IMG/VR virus record: IMGVR_UViG_3300009509_000070
Coordinates: 1-33,513 of that record
From: a virus
Length of the DNA: 33,513 nt
Reading direction: 5' to 3' (one strand)
A model generated the notes under the pieces. The model was not told the DNA's origin and did not search any database. It worked only from the letters and a program-made list of their open reading frames with translations. Positions 14,356 to 21,928 of this stretch are shown piece by piece. The number at the start of each line of letters is the position of its first letter. Positions within the stretch are counted from its first letter, which is position 1. The position numbers were made by a program, and so were the translations under genes.

Positions 14356-14697
14356 ATGGGATTCCACGACACGGCCAAGGCGGTTGCCAGCAAGGCGAAG
14401 CAACCGCTCGGTGAGTGCAAGAAGCAGATGAAGCGGAAGGCGGCCGAGATCCAAGCAGCCGTCAAGAGGGGGCAGAACGAGGTCGATGCAGCCTGCGCGA
14501 TCTGCTTCGGCATTGCGAAGAAGGCTGCGCCGCCCCCTCCACCCCCACCCAAGAAGAAGTCCAGCGAAGCAAAGCCCTCCAAGATCACGGAGAAGTCGGC
14601 CATCGATGAGGAGGCCCGGGGAGTGCCGAGGGGAGGGGTCGGAGAGAGGCCGGAGAAGGCGGAGACGAAGGCGGAGAAAGCCAAGGAAGGCGATTGA
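14356..14697 (+). CDS. Basic/acidic low-complexity protein, 113 aa
   Basis: ATG 14356 with GGAG about 7 bases upstream, 10 bases after the polymerase stop. Residues 1-55 are Lys/Ala-rich and probably helical, with Cys20, Cys47 and Cys50 (CAICFG). A seven-proline run follows at about 59-65, then a Lys/Glu/Ser-rich tail. No family was recognised. The charged tail resembles DNA- or protein-binding linkers. The stop codon overlaps the -35 of the helicase promoter. Confidence 0.65.
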   Translation: MGFHDTAKAVASKAKQPLGECKKQMKRKAAEIQAAVKRGQNEVDAACAICFGIAKKAAPPPPPPPKKKSSEAKPSKITEKSAIDEEARGVPRGGVGERPEKAETKAEKAKEGD

Positions 14698-14722
14698 CGC
14701 CTAGCGCGTCCTGGGGTAAACT
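14694..14722 (+). promoter_or_regulatory. Promoter of the helicase gene
   Basis: TTGACG (14694-14699), 17-base spacer, TAAACT (14717-14722). The -35 overlaps the stop codon of the upstream gene. The expected transcription start near 14729 leaves only about 13 bases to the GTG at 14742, a very short leader without an obvious ribosome site. Confidence 0.65.
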
Positions 14723-14741
14723 GTATCAGGACGTAAGATAA

Positions 14742-16109
14742 GTGAATAGGATCGTACTCGATTCGATGGTGCGCATTCCGCTCGAGATGTTCACGGAGGA
14801 ACGCCTCCGTCGGATCGAGCGATCCTTGACACTGCGGACCCCCGACACCGGCAACTTCGGTTTCGAGGGCGTTCGTACCATGGAGTGCTTCGAGAGGACG
14901 AATGGAGTGCTGGCGGTTCCCCGGAATTGGGGCCCGGCCAGGGAGCTCTTGTCGCTCAATGGTTTCGATGACCAACGGGCTCAGGGCTCGATCATCGGTC
15001 TCAGGTTCGGGGCACACTTCCGTCCAGGACAGAAGGAGTTCTGCGAGAAGCTCGTTCACGCGATCAGGCAAGACGGGCTGGGAGGAATCGGGCACGCAGC
15101 TTGCGGATTCGGTAAGACCGTTTGCGCGACAGCGATCATCTCAATGCTCGATGTCACAACGATCGTGATCGTCCACAAGGAGTTCCTCATGAACCAGTGG
15201 GCGAAAGAGATCAGGACGTTCCTTGGCGTAGAGCCCGGGTTTGTTCAGGGCGATCGGTGCGAATTCGAGGGCCAGAAGATCGTGATCGCCATGGTGCAGT
15301 CTCTGGCGCAGCGAGAGTACGCACCCGAGTTCTACCGGCACTTTGGGTTGGTGATCACCGATGAGGCACACCGGGTAGCTGCTCCGACGTGGTCGCTCGC
15401 CAACTGCAGGTTCCCTTCGAAGTGGCGGCTCGGACTCACAGCGACGCCTCGGCGCGGCGACAAGATGGAGGAGGTGTTCTTTTGGAACATCGGGGACATC
15501 CTCGTTCGAGGTTTGGGGGACTTCCTCGATTGCTCTGTTGTCCGCGTCATTTGGTGCCCAGCGATCAATCCCAAGTCCTACGTGTTCCGGGGCCAGCCCA
15601 ATCTGGGCAAGCTGATCACGCTGATTGCGAACGAAGGCTCGCGGACAGCCATGCTCTGTCGCATGATCGCCAAGGCGACACGGGCGGGGCGCAAGTCGCT
15701 CGTTCTGTCAGATCGTGTGGCCCACTGCGAGGACATGAAAGAGCGACTCGAGCTCATGTTCGAGAACGAGGACTACACCGTAGGGATCTATGGCGCGGGA
15801 GGGACAAAGAAGGCGAAGCACCAGCGAGATGCAACCGAGAAATGCAACGTCATCATCGCCACGTGGCCGATGGCTAAGGAGGGACTCGACATCGAAGAAC
15901 TCGACACCCTCTTTATGGCTACGCCCAAGGCGGACGTCGAGCAGGCCGCGGGGCGTATTCGTAGGCTCTGTGATACCAAGAAGAACCCCATGATCGTCGA
16001 CATCGTCGATGACATTCCGTTCCTCGCCCCAATCAATGCGAAGCGTGATCGGTTCTATCGACGAGTGGAGCGCGCGAAGAACGCGTGGCCGATCCAAGTC
16101 GTTCGGTAG
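14742..16109 (+). CDS. DEAH-box superfamily II helicase (UvsW/XPB-like), 455 aa
   Basis: Helicase motifs in order: Q-like region RPGQKEFCEKLV, motif I AACGFGKT with Lys125, motif II DEAH (Asp207), motif III region LTATP with RRGD after it, and motif VI QAAGRIRRL. The layout and length match UvsW/XPB-type helicases of phages, which reverse stalled forks, unwind recombination intermediates and process R-loops at origins. The first 85 residues before the helicase core form an N-terminal domain of the kind seen in that group. GTG 14742 is taken as start because of the short promoter leader; ATG 14766 is an alternative, also without a ribosome site. Likely works with the RecA-like, RuvC-like and nuclease genes downstream. 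Confidence 0.88.
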   Translation: MNRIVLDSMVRIPLEMFTEERLRRIERSLTLRTPDTGNFGFEGVRTMECFERTNGVLAVPRNWGPARELLSLNGFDDQRAQGSIIGLRFGAHFRPGQKEFCEKLVHAIRQDGLGGIGHAACGFGKTVCATAIISMLDVTTIVIVHKEFLMNQWAKEIRTFLGVEPGFVQGDRCEFEGQKIVIAMVQSLAQREYAPEFYRHFGLVITDEAHRVAAPTWSLANCRFPSKWRLGLTATPRRGDKMEEVFFWNIGDILVRGLGDFLDCSVVRVIWCPAINPKSYVFRGQPNLGKLITLIANEGSRTAMLCRMIAKATRAGRKSLVLSDRVAHCEDMKERLELMFENEDYTVGIYGAGGTKKAKHQRDATEKCNVIIATWPMAKEGLDIEELDTLFMATPKADVEQAAGRIRRLCDTKKNPMIVDIVDDIPFLAPINAKRDRFYRRVERAKNAWPIQVVR

Positions 16110-16128
16110 CAGTATCTTATTTTACCTC

Positions 16129-16157
16129 TTGATTCCTAAGCAACCGGGTGCTACTCT
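16129..16157 (+). promoter_or_regulatory. Promoter of DUF932 gene with operator-like spacer (site B)
   Basis: TTGATT (16129-16134), 17-base spacer, TACTCT (16152-16157). TAAGCAACCGGGTGCTAC at 16137-16154 fills most of the spacer and the first half of the -10. It is identical over 18 bases to a leftward promoter at 30489-30517. The leader contains CAGGAATCAGGAAGGAAAG, like the leaders of other promoters here. Confidence 0.7.
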
Positions 16158-16209
16158 GTATCCAGAACCAAACAGAACCCAGGAATCAGGAAGGAAAGAG
16201 AGACTGACT

Positions 16210-17271
16210 GTGACCATGATCGAACTGCCCGCTGCCCAGGCAACCTGGTCCGAGCTTCGGGACCACCTCGTCGATGACGATCCGAAGCGTAAGGACTACA
16301 CCATGACGGTGGGGGACCTGACGGTCCGTCCACTGGACACCCATGCCCGCGTCAACATCCAAGGCTCGCTCGTCGGGCGTTTCGTCGAGGGGGACCCCCT
16401 CGTCGGCCTCGACCTGACGCCCCGAGCCTACGGGCAGTACTTGCAGAAGCTGGGGATCCCCTACGGCTTTGCCACCACGTTCAGCGGTGACCTGCAGGGG
16501 CGGATGATCGCCGAGCGGCTGCCGGATCTCGACCCGACGTCGGACATCTTCCTGCGGACCCGTCCCGAGGGTGTCCGGGCGATCCTGTCCGGTCGCTACG
16601 GGAACATGCGGGATCTCGAGGTGGCGAACGTGCTCAACGACCTGCACGGAGACCTGTCCGGGTATCGGGTCCTGCGCGGCAAGACGCTGGATCACGTCTT
16701 CGCGGTCACCTTGATCGGCGAGACCCCCGTCCACAGCAACGGGGACAGCTACTTCCCGATCATCCAGATCCGGAACAGCGAGGTCGGCGCGTCCGCCTTC
16801 GTGATCGTGGATGGGATCTGCAAGGGCGCCTGCAGCAACGGGATGCTCTTCGGCTTCCGGGAGGACAGCCGGACCCGCATGCGCCACCTGGGCAGCACCA
16901 TGCACACCAGGGTCGTCGAGGCCATGAACAAGGCACTCAAGGCCCCGGCTCGGTGGTCCGAGCAGGTCGCCCCGGCCATCGAGCGGGCGCAGTCGGTCGA
17001 GATCAACACGGCCGACGAGAAGCAGGTCGAGAAGCTGGTTCGCAACCTGCGGAACCACGGGCTCACCAAGAAGTTCGCCAACGAGGTCGTCGAGACGGCC
17101 AAGAGCATGCCGGTCGACATCTACGGCGAGGAGTTCGCCCACGGGGACGTGATCACGCAGTGGTCCGTGATCAACGCGATGACCCATCTCGTCCAGAGCG
17201 ACGAGTGGGATGAGGTGGACCGGAACGACGTGGAAGAGCTTGCCGGCAGGCTGCTTCTGCGGGCCGCCTAG
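16210..17271 (+). CDS. DUF932-family protein, 353 aa
   Basis: Fits the DUF932 family, known from phages and plasmids and of unsettled function. The family features seen are the central strand region PIIQIRNSEVGASAFVIVDGI, the Cys-rich CKGACSNGMLFGF, and YGQYLQKLGIPYG upstream (about residues 76-88). Length is normal. GTG 16210 lies about 11 bases after AGGAAAG and is preferred; ATG 16216 is the alternative. It has its own promoter carrying the operator-like motif, so it is probably controlled separately from its neighbours. A perfect 12-base hairpin follows, so it is likely monocistronic. Codon use is even more GC3-biased than in neighbours, suggesting high expression. Confidence 0.85.
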   Translation: MTMIELPAAQATWSELRDHLVDDDPKRKDYTMTVGDLTVRPLDTHARVNIQGSLVGRFVEGDPLVGLDLTPRAYGQYLQKLGIPYGFATTFSGDLQGRMIAERLPDLDPTSDIFLRTRPEGVRAILSGRYGNMRDLEVANVLNDLHGDLSGYRVLRGKTLDHVFAVTLIGETPVHSNGDSYFPIIQIRNSEVGASAFVIVDGICKGACSNGMLFGFREDSRTRMRHLGSTMHTRVVEAMNKALKAPARWSEQVAPAIERAQSVEINTADEKQVEKLVRNLRNHGLTKKFANEVVETAKSMPVDIYGEEFAHGDVITQWSVINAMTHLVQSDEWDEVDRNDVEELAGRLLLRAA

Positions 17272-17291
17272 AAAGCGGTTTCGCCAGTCGG

Positions 17292-17318
17292 GGGGTCCGG
17301 GTAGGATACCCGGACCCC
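17292..17318 (+). terminator. Perfect 12-base-pair hairpin after DUF932 gene
   Basis: GGGGTCCGGGTA (17292-17303) pairs perfectly with TACCCGGACCCC (17307-17318) around a GGA loop, 20 bases after the stop codon. No T-run follows (TCAGAACTAG). U-less hairpins like this can act as terminators in some high-GC bacteria, or as mRNA stabilisers. Confidence 0.7.
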
Positions 17319-17341
17319 TCAGAACTAGTCAGAGATCTTCC

Positions 17342-17599
17342 GTGTCAAAACGCAAGCGAAAGAAGCAGCCCCCCAAAGGTCTCGCTCGTCCAATCATGAT
17401 TCGCCGTCGGAGTCCGCAGGAGGAAAAGGAGGACGAAATCGCTCCTGAGCGAGCTCGGTTGCTCGAGGAAATCGGACAAGCGAAGAAAGAAAAAGCGAGG
17501 CAGAGACAAGAGAGGCGCGCTCAACGGAAGGCATCTCTGGCGTTGAAGCAAAGGCAAGGCAGCAATGTCGGAAATGACGCAGAAGGTGCTGGAAGTTGA
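17342..17599 (+). CDS. Small highly charged protein, 85 aa
   Basis: GTG 17342 begins a Lys/Arg/Glu-rich frame (SKRKRKKQPPKGLARP, then RARLLEEIGQAKKEKARQRQ). It is probably one long helix after a basic tail. The upstream ribosome site is weak (AGAG 8 bases before). It overlaps the deoxynucleoside kinase by 35 bases in another frame. No family was recognised; low complexity lowers confidence. Confidence 0.55.
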   Translation: MSKRKRKKQPPKGLARPIMIRRRSPQEEKEDEIAPERARLLEEIGQAKKEKARQRQERRAQRKASLALKQRQGSNVGNDAEGAGS

Positions 17600-18302
17600 C
17601 ATCGGCGAGGTGCTTCAAGCTCTGCCCCATCTTCGGGACGCTCGAGGCGCATTCATCGGCGTAGAGGCGAACATCGGGGCCGGGAAGACCGAGCTCGCCA
17701 ACATGCTGACTCGAATTCGGCAGGCCCACAACGGCCCAACCATGACGCTCTTCGAGCCGATCATGGGGAGGTTCGAGGAGCTTCTCGGGCTCTACTACGA
17801 AGATCCGAAGCGGTGGGGTTTCACCTTCCAGATGCACGCTCTGCAGGCGCGCTATCGGCAGCATACGCTGGCCGCAGAGCTCACTGCCAACGGACTTCAC
17901 GTCGTGCAGGACCGCACGATCTACGCCGATGGATGCTTCGGCATGACCGTCCGTGAAGACGGGAACATGACGGAGGCGGAGTGGGGGATCTACGCCGACA
18001 CGTTCGGTGCTATGAAGCGGAATCTCCGCTACCCCGACATCATCGTCTACCTCGTCACGGACCCGAAGGTCTGCCACGAACGGATGGTCCGGCGGGCCCG
18101 GAAGGAAGAGAAGGCGGTCCCCCTCGAGTACCTCGAGCGGATCCACACCAAGCACGAGATGCTCGCCGAGGCCATGTGCCGCTACACGCGGGTCCTGCGT
18201 GTCCACTGGAATGAGTTCGGGGACGTCGAGCAGTTGAACAAGCAGATCAACGAGGTGCTCGAGGAAGAGCGCCCCTTCATGCGTAACTGGAACTCGCTCT
18301 AG
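17565..18302 (+). CDS. Deoxynucleoside kinase (dCK/dGK-like), 245 aa
   Basis: Phosphorylates deoxynucleosides to their monophosphates using a nucleoside triphosphate. Family marks are a P-loop at residues 33-42 (VEANIGAGKT, Lys41), the FEP motif with Glu64, the DRT version of the DRS motif (116-118, substrate base), and an Arg-rich lid (ERMVRRARKEEKAVPLEYL, 172-190). Length is normal. GGCAAGG upstream supports ATG 17565. It is three bases from the dNMP kinase, so the two steps of nucleotide salvage are made together, alongside thymidine kinase upstream. The exact base preference cannot be read. Confidence 0.9.
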   Translation: MSEMTQKVLEVDIGEVLQALPHLRDARGAFIGVEANIGAGKTELANMLTRIRQAHNGPTMTLFEPIMGRFEELLGLYYEDPKRWGFTFQMHALQARYRQHTLAAELTANGLHVVQDRTIYADGCFGMTVREDGNMTEAEWGIYADTFGAMKRNLRYPDIIVYLVTDPKVCHERMVRRARKEEKAVPLEYLERIHTKHEMLAEAMCRYTRVLRVHWNEFGDVEQLNKQINEVLEEERPFMRNWNSL

Positions 18303-18304
18303 CC

Positions 18305-18868
18305 ATGAAGACCGTCTTCCTGATCTGTGGGCAGCTTCAGAGCGGGAAAGACACCTTCGGCCAACTTCTCGCCAAGGCCGGGGGCGGAATCACCATCGCA
18401 ATCGCGGATCCAATCAAGGAAGTCGCCATTTCGATGCTGGGCATGCCGTCCGCTGTGGCGTACGGTGGGGAGAAGGAGCGCCGGTCGTGGACGCGCTACG
18501 GAAAGGACGCCCGCGAGTGGCTGCAGTGGATCGGGACTGAGCTCGGTCGGGCACAGATCGCTCAGGAAGTCTGGCTCGATCGGCTCGTGGAACGGATCGA
18601 ACCTCGATGCATGAAGGCTTTCGTGGTTACTGACGCACGACTCGGTTTCGAGCTCGAGAAGATCGGACCCAAACTGGGGGAGCGTTACCGGACGGTGAAG
18701 ATTCGTATTCGCCGGCCGGGGGCCGAGAACAAACTGGAGCATCAGACGGAATCCGAGCAGCAGGAAATCCCTGATTCCGTGTTCGACGAAGTGGTTGTGA
18801 ACAAGGGGACTCTGCAAGATCTTGAACAACAGGCACTTGATATCGCCAAGAAATACCTTGCATCCTGA
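18305..18868 (+). CDS. Deoxynucleoside monophosphate kinase-like protein, 187 aa
   Basis: Fits phage dNMP kinases (T4 gp1-like): P-loop at residues 9-17 (GQLQSGKDT, Lys15), the helical REWLQWIGTELGR motif at about 77-89, the strand-loop FVVTDARLGFELEKI (about 106-120), and a late HQTESEQQ element. It converts dNMPs to dNDPs. It starts 2 bases after the deoxynucleoside kinase stop. Its 3' end holds the -35 of the promoter for the next gene, so transcription may also restart here. Substrate specificity is not visible. Confidence 0.85.
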   Translation: MKTVFLICGQLQSGKDTFGQLLAKAGGGITIAIADPIKEVAISMLGMPSAVAYGGEKERRSWTRYGKDAREWLQWIGTELGRAQIAQEVWLDRLVERIEPRCMKAFVVTDARLGFELEKIGPKLGERYRTVKIRIRRPGAENKLEHQTESEQQEIPDSVFDEVVVNKGTLQDLEQQALDIAKKYLAS

Positions 18869-18886
18869 TTGTTCATCAGGTAAACT
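18858..18886 (+). promoter_or_regulatory. Promoter of RecA-like gene with inverted repeat in spacer
   Basis: TTGCAT (18858-18863), 17-base spacer, TAAACT (18881-18886). The whole spacer is an inverted repeat: CCTGAT (18864-18869), TGTTC, ATCAGG (18875-18880). It looks like an operator set between the two promoter hexamers. The expected start near 18893 leaves about 10 bases to the ATG. Confidence 0.65.
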
Positions 18887-18902
18887 ACTCATGAGGTAAA
18901 AC

Positions 18903-20180
18903 ATGGGCCTGCGGGAGATCCTGGAGGAAGTCGAGAGTACGTACGGCGTGGGTGTTGTCGCCCAGGCGTCGCGCGGACGCTCGTTCAAACATCAACGCTT
19001 TCCGACCATGGTGTTCGCATTCGATGCGGCGATCGGAGGAGGCCCGGTCTTCGGGAAGTTCCACTTGATCACGGGGCCCCCTGGCGCAGGAAAGTCGACG
19101 ATCACCCAGAAGGCGATGGCCGGGATCCAGTTGTACTGTCGGTACTGCCGCAGTCTCTTCCGGATCGACGAGCACGGCGTAACTACCTGTGCTTGCCCGA
19201 CTCGCTGTGCTGACTGCGAAACCGATTTCGAGGAGGTGCCCTACGATGGGCCCGAGCCCTCGGAAGATGACATGTTCAACTGGCGGGCGATCTGGGATCA
19301 CTGGACCTGTGCTTGCCTCGAGAACCCGGCTGGAACGAAGGCGAAGAAGGATCGGGTCCCGAAAGTCACCAAGCGGTTCTCGCCCATGCGGTCGGCTTGG
19401 TTCGATTCGGAAGCCGACTATGATGCCAACTGGGCAGCCAACCTCGGGGTGGACAACGACCTGGTCTACGTATTCGTTCCTGAGTACGCCGAGCAGGGAA
19501 TCGACATCTCGGACAAGCTGCTGCGGTCGGGGGAGATCGATTTCCTCGGCGTAGATTCGGTCGCAGACTTGACCCCCATGAAGGAGATCGAGTCGTCTAC
19601 CGAAGAGTGGCAGATGGGTCTGCAGGCGCGACTCGTCAACAAGGCCTTCCGAAAGTGGGGATCCGCTCTCAACGCATGCGGCGCCAATTCGGTCTCGCGT
19701 CCTACCGTGTTCATCATCAATCAAGAACGCGAGGACATGGAAGGGCACAAGGTCAACCCTGGGGGATGGGCGCAGCAGTTCAAGGCGCAGATCAAGGTGC
19801 GGATCTCGGAGCCCAAGTACAAGTTCAAGGAGCACGGAGCCGGGGACAACAAGGTCCAAGAGCTTCAGTACGCCGATGTCAGTGGCTTCACGTACAAGAA
19901 CAAGACGTACCCGCCCAAGAAGAGGATGTCGTACAGGCTCTACCTCGCCGATCATCCCGACCATCCGGCCGGAAGTACGAATGAATTCGGTTCCGTGGTG
20001 GACAACGCCCTGATCTATGGCGTGGTCGAACGTCCTGATCCGAAGAAGTCGACCTACATCTTCGGAGACAGTACGTGGAACAGCCAGAAAGCGATCATGG
20101 ATGCGTTGAGGGAAAGCCATGGATTGTTCTGGCAGATCCGTGACGAGACCATGCAGCGGGCTGTTCTGGCTATGGCATGA
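18903..20180 (+). CDS. RecA-like recombinase with large Cys-rich insertion, 425 aa
   Basis: Core RecA motifs: Walker A GPPGAGKST at 58-66 with Lys64, the FDSEADYDANWAANLGVD segment equivalent to the RecA strand carrying the catalytic Glu, Walker B in DFLGVDSVADLTPMKEIES, and the late FIINQEREDMEGHKVNPGGW region equivalent to RecA loop 2. It should coat single-stranded DNA and drive strand exchange or recombination-dependent replication. About 85 residues are inserted after the Walker A helix (about 78-165), with eight Cys (79, 82, 96, 98, 102, 105, 136, 138). RecA lacks this, so it is probably metal-binding. The C-terminus is longer than that of UvsX-type proteins. Short leader with GAGG as ribosome site. 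Confidence 0.85.
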   Translation: MGLREILEEVESTYGVGVVAQASRGRSFKHQRFPTMVFAFDAAIGGGPVFGKFHLITGPPGAGKSTITQKAMAGIQLYCRYCRSLFRIDEHGVTTCACPTRCADCETDFEEVPYDGPEPSEDDMFNWRAIWDHWTCACLENPAGTKAKKDRVPKVTKRFSPMRSAWFDSEADYDANWAANLGVDNDLVYVFVPEYAEQGIDISDKLLRSGEIDFLGVDSVADLTPMKEIESSTEEWQMGLQARLVNKAFRKWGSALNACGANSVSRPTVFIINQEREDMEGHKVNPGGWAQQFKAQIKVRISEPKYKFKEHGAGDNKVQELQYADVSGFTYKNKTYPPKKRMSYRLYLADHPDHPAGSTNEFGSVVDNALIYGVVERPDPKKSTYIFGDSTWNSQKAIMDALRESHGLFWQIRDETMQRAVLAMA

Positions 20181-20599
20181 GACGAACACAAGCAGGAAAA
20201 CTCGGCACAGGACGCAAGCCCCAAGGCGGGAAGCTGGGAAAGAAGAGGCTTCCCCCGGGGCGAGATTTGGAACAGAGTGTCTATGCCAGACTTTCGCACT
20301 TGGGGGCCAAGCTGCAGCCAGGAAGCGGAAACCTTGTTGGCCGTCCTGGTGACGTGATCATCGCCGATGCCGAGAGTTTCCTGATCGAGGCCAAGGATTT
20401 CCCCACGCGTGAGATCCAGATCAAGACGGCCTGGTTGGCAAAGATCGCTCGTGAAGCACGCGACCTGAGACGCAGACCTGCACTTGTGGTCCGTACTCGA
20501 ATGGCCCCGCCCACGCCAGACAAGTGGGCAGTCGTTCCGCTTTCGGTTCTGGTCCATTTGATTGAGAAGGCGGGATGGGAGTGGGAGGGGGAGCAATGA
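20177..20599 (+). CDS. PD-(D/E)XK nuclease, Holliday-junction-resolvase/VRR-like, 140 aa
   Basis: The catalytic pattern is clear: Glu32, then Asp59 in RPGDVI, then Glu71-x-Lys73 in FLIEAKDF. This resembles Hjc-type resolvases and VRR-like nucleases. The first 27 residues are a basic tail (QAGKLGTGRKPQGGKLGKK) likely to bind DNA. It overlaps the RecA-like gene (ATGA) and the next nuclease gene (ATGA), so the three are translationally coupled. With the RuvC-like gene downstream there would be two junction-type nucleases, so this one may process another structure. Confidence 0.8.
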   Translation: MRRTQAGKLGTGRKPQGGKLGKKRLPPGRDLEQSVYARLSHLGAKLQPGSGNLVGRPGDVIIADAESFLIEAKDFPTREIQIKTAWLAKIAREARDLRRRPALVVRTRMAPPTPDKWAVVPLSVLVHLIEKAGWEWEGEQ

Positions 20600-21672
20600 G
20601 CGAAGACAACTGGTGGGACCAGTCAGGATCCCCTGCTTTCTACAGCGCCGTCGGCGAGACCGGGAATCTCTTCGCCGGCCGGATTCCAGACGAGGAAAGC
20701 CTTACACAGATGATCATGAAGCATCTCGAAGAGGTGGACCTCAAGATCCCCAGGCGGGTCAAACGAAAGGACGGTTTCCATCCCAGCGCCCTCGGCGACA
20801 TGTGCCTTCGAGAAGCAGTCTTTCAGCGAGTACTACCGAAGGCTCAGGATGCCCGGCGATTCCCCGGAACGGTCAAACTGCGGTTCGCTATCGGAACTGC
20901 GGTGCATGACCATTGGCAGACTCAGATTATGGGGAAGATGCGTGTTCTGCGAGGAACGTGGCAGTGTTCTCGCTGTACCCACAAGGTGAAGAACACGTTC
21001 ATGCCCCATGAGCCCTGCACGCACTGCCAGTGGCAGGTCAAGCCCAATCCCAAGGATCTCTCACAACGGATCAAGGCTGAGCGGTCTCGCTACTCGGAAG
21101 GCTGTGCGGCGAATTGCGCCTGGCCTTCGGGGGACAGGAAACCGTTTTTCTCTGTGGGTCGTGACTGCGCTTTCTGCGAGCGCGGTGGAAAGTGGTTGTT
21201 CAGAGAGAGCTCGATCTACCTCAAGGAATTCGACATCGTCGGGTTCTATGATGGAATCGTTCTCTACAACGGGGAAGAACGGGTCATCGACCTCAAGACG
21301 AAAGACGTTTACGCTTGGGAGAACCTGTCTGAGCCAGACGCCAAGGCGATCATGCAGATCAGGATCTACATGTGGGCGCTCAATGTCCCACGTGGTGTGA
21401 TCGCCTACATCAACAAGAACTCTGGGCTCATGAAGGAGTTCCTTGTCGAGCAGGATCCCGAGATGATCGAACAAGTCAAGCGTAACATCGAATTCGTCCA
21501 CAGGGCGATCGAAGAGAACGAGCTCCCCAATGGCGTGTGCGGTAGCAAGCGTGATTCCCGTGCGAAGCAGTGCGCCTATGCGGACGAGTGCTTCATGGGA
21601 TGCGACAACATCACAGCGTTGAAGGAACTGCTGACTGCGAGAGCGAGGGACGAGCATGAGCAAACCGGATGA
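20596..21672 (+). CDS. Cas4/RecB-family PD-(D/E)XK nuclease with Fe-S and extra Cys sites, 358 aa
   Basis: ATG 20596 with GGAGGGGGAG just upstream; GTG 20575 in the same frame is less likely. Nuclease marks are His104 (AVHDHW), Asp219 (GFYDG), Asp232 and Lys234 (VIDLKTK), as in the RecB/Cas4 family. One Cys lies before the core (Cys70, DMCLREAVF) and four at the end (315, 326, 332, 336), the arrangement of a Cas4/AddB 4Fe-4S cluster. Between the His and Asp motifs, about residues 120-200 carry eight more Cys (124, 127, 141, 144, 170, 174, 191, 194). The likely role is end processing for recombination and replication. No Cas1 or Cas2 is nearby, so this is not a CRISPR gene. Confidence 0.82.
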   Translation: MSEDNWWDQSGSPAFYSAVGETGNLFAGRIPDEESLTQMIMKHLEEVDLKIPRRVKRKDGFHPSALGDMCLREAVFQRVLPKAQDARRFPGTVKLRFAIGTAVHDHWQTQIMGKMRVLRGTWQCSRCTHKVKNTFMPHEPCTHCQWQVKPNPKDLSQRIKAERSRYSEGCAANCAWPSGDRKPFFSVGRDCAFCERGGKWLFRESSIYLKEFDIVGFYDGIVLYNGEERVIDLKTKDVYAWENLSEPDAKAIMQIRIYMWALNVPRGVIAYINKNSGLMKEFLVEQDPEMIEQVKRNIEFVHRAIEENELPNGVCGSKRDSRAKQCAYADECFMGCDNITALKELLTARARDEHEQTG

Positions 21673-21925
21673 GGATCGTGATCTGGATGAGGCTCTGCAG
21701 CGGATCGCAGATGAAGGTCTCGAGAAGGTGCTGCCCACGCGGCGGAAAGGAGAGCGCAGGGCGAAGTTCGTGCAGCGGTGCATGGCGAACCCAACCATGA
21801 ACGAGGAATTCCCTAGTGCGGGCCAGCGCTTCGCTGTGTGTCGGCGGCAAGCGGACAAGGTTCGAGACTCGGACGAGGACGGCGACAAGCCCCCCAAGAG
21901 GGCGAAGAAAAAGAAGAAGTGCTGA
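21656..21925 (+). CDS. Small hypothetical phage protein, 89 aa
   Basis: ATG with GAGGGACGAG just upstream; overlaps the nuclease stop by 17 bases. The sequence has ERRAKFVQRCMANPTMNEEF followed by PSAGQRFAVCRRQ. This resembles a short motif seen at the end of other phage proteins, where it is also followed by a basic tail; the function there is unknown. The last 20 residues are Lys-rich. Not assigned. Confidence 0.72.
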   Translation: MSKPDEDRDLDEALQRIADEGLEKVLPTRRKGERRAKFVQRCMANPTMNEEFPSAGQRFAVCRRQADKVRDSDEDGDKPPKRAKKKKKC

Positions 21926-21928
21926 TCT

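Noticed and set aside
18885-20189. Leftward frame of 434 codons opposite the RecA-like gene
   Set aside because: Antisense shadow; the rightward RecA motifs are convincing.
20596-21672. CRISPR adaptation gene (cas4)
   Set aside because: No repeat array, cas1 or cas2; Cas4-like nucleases are common in phage replication modules.
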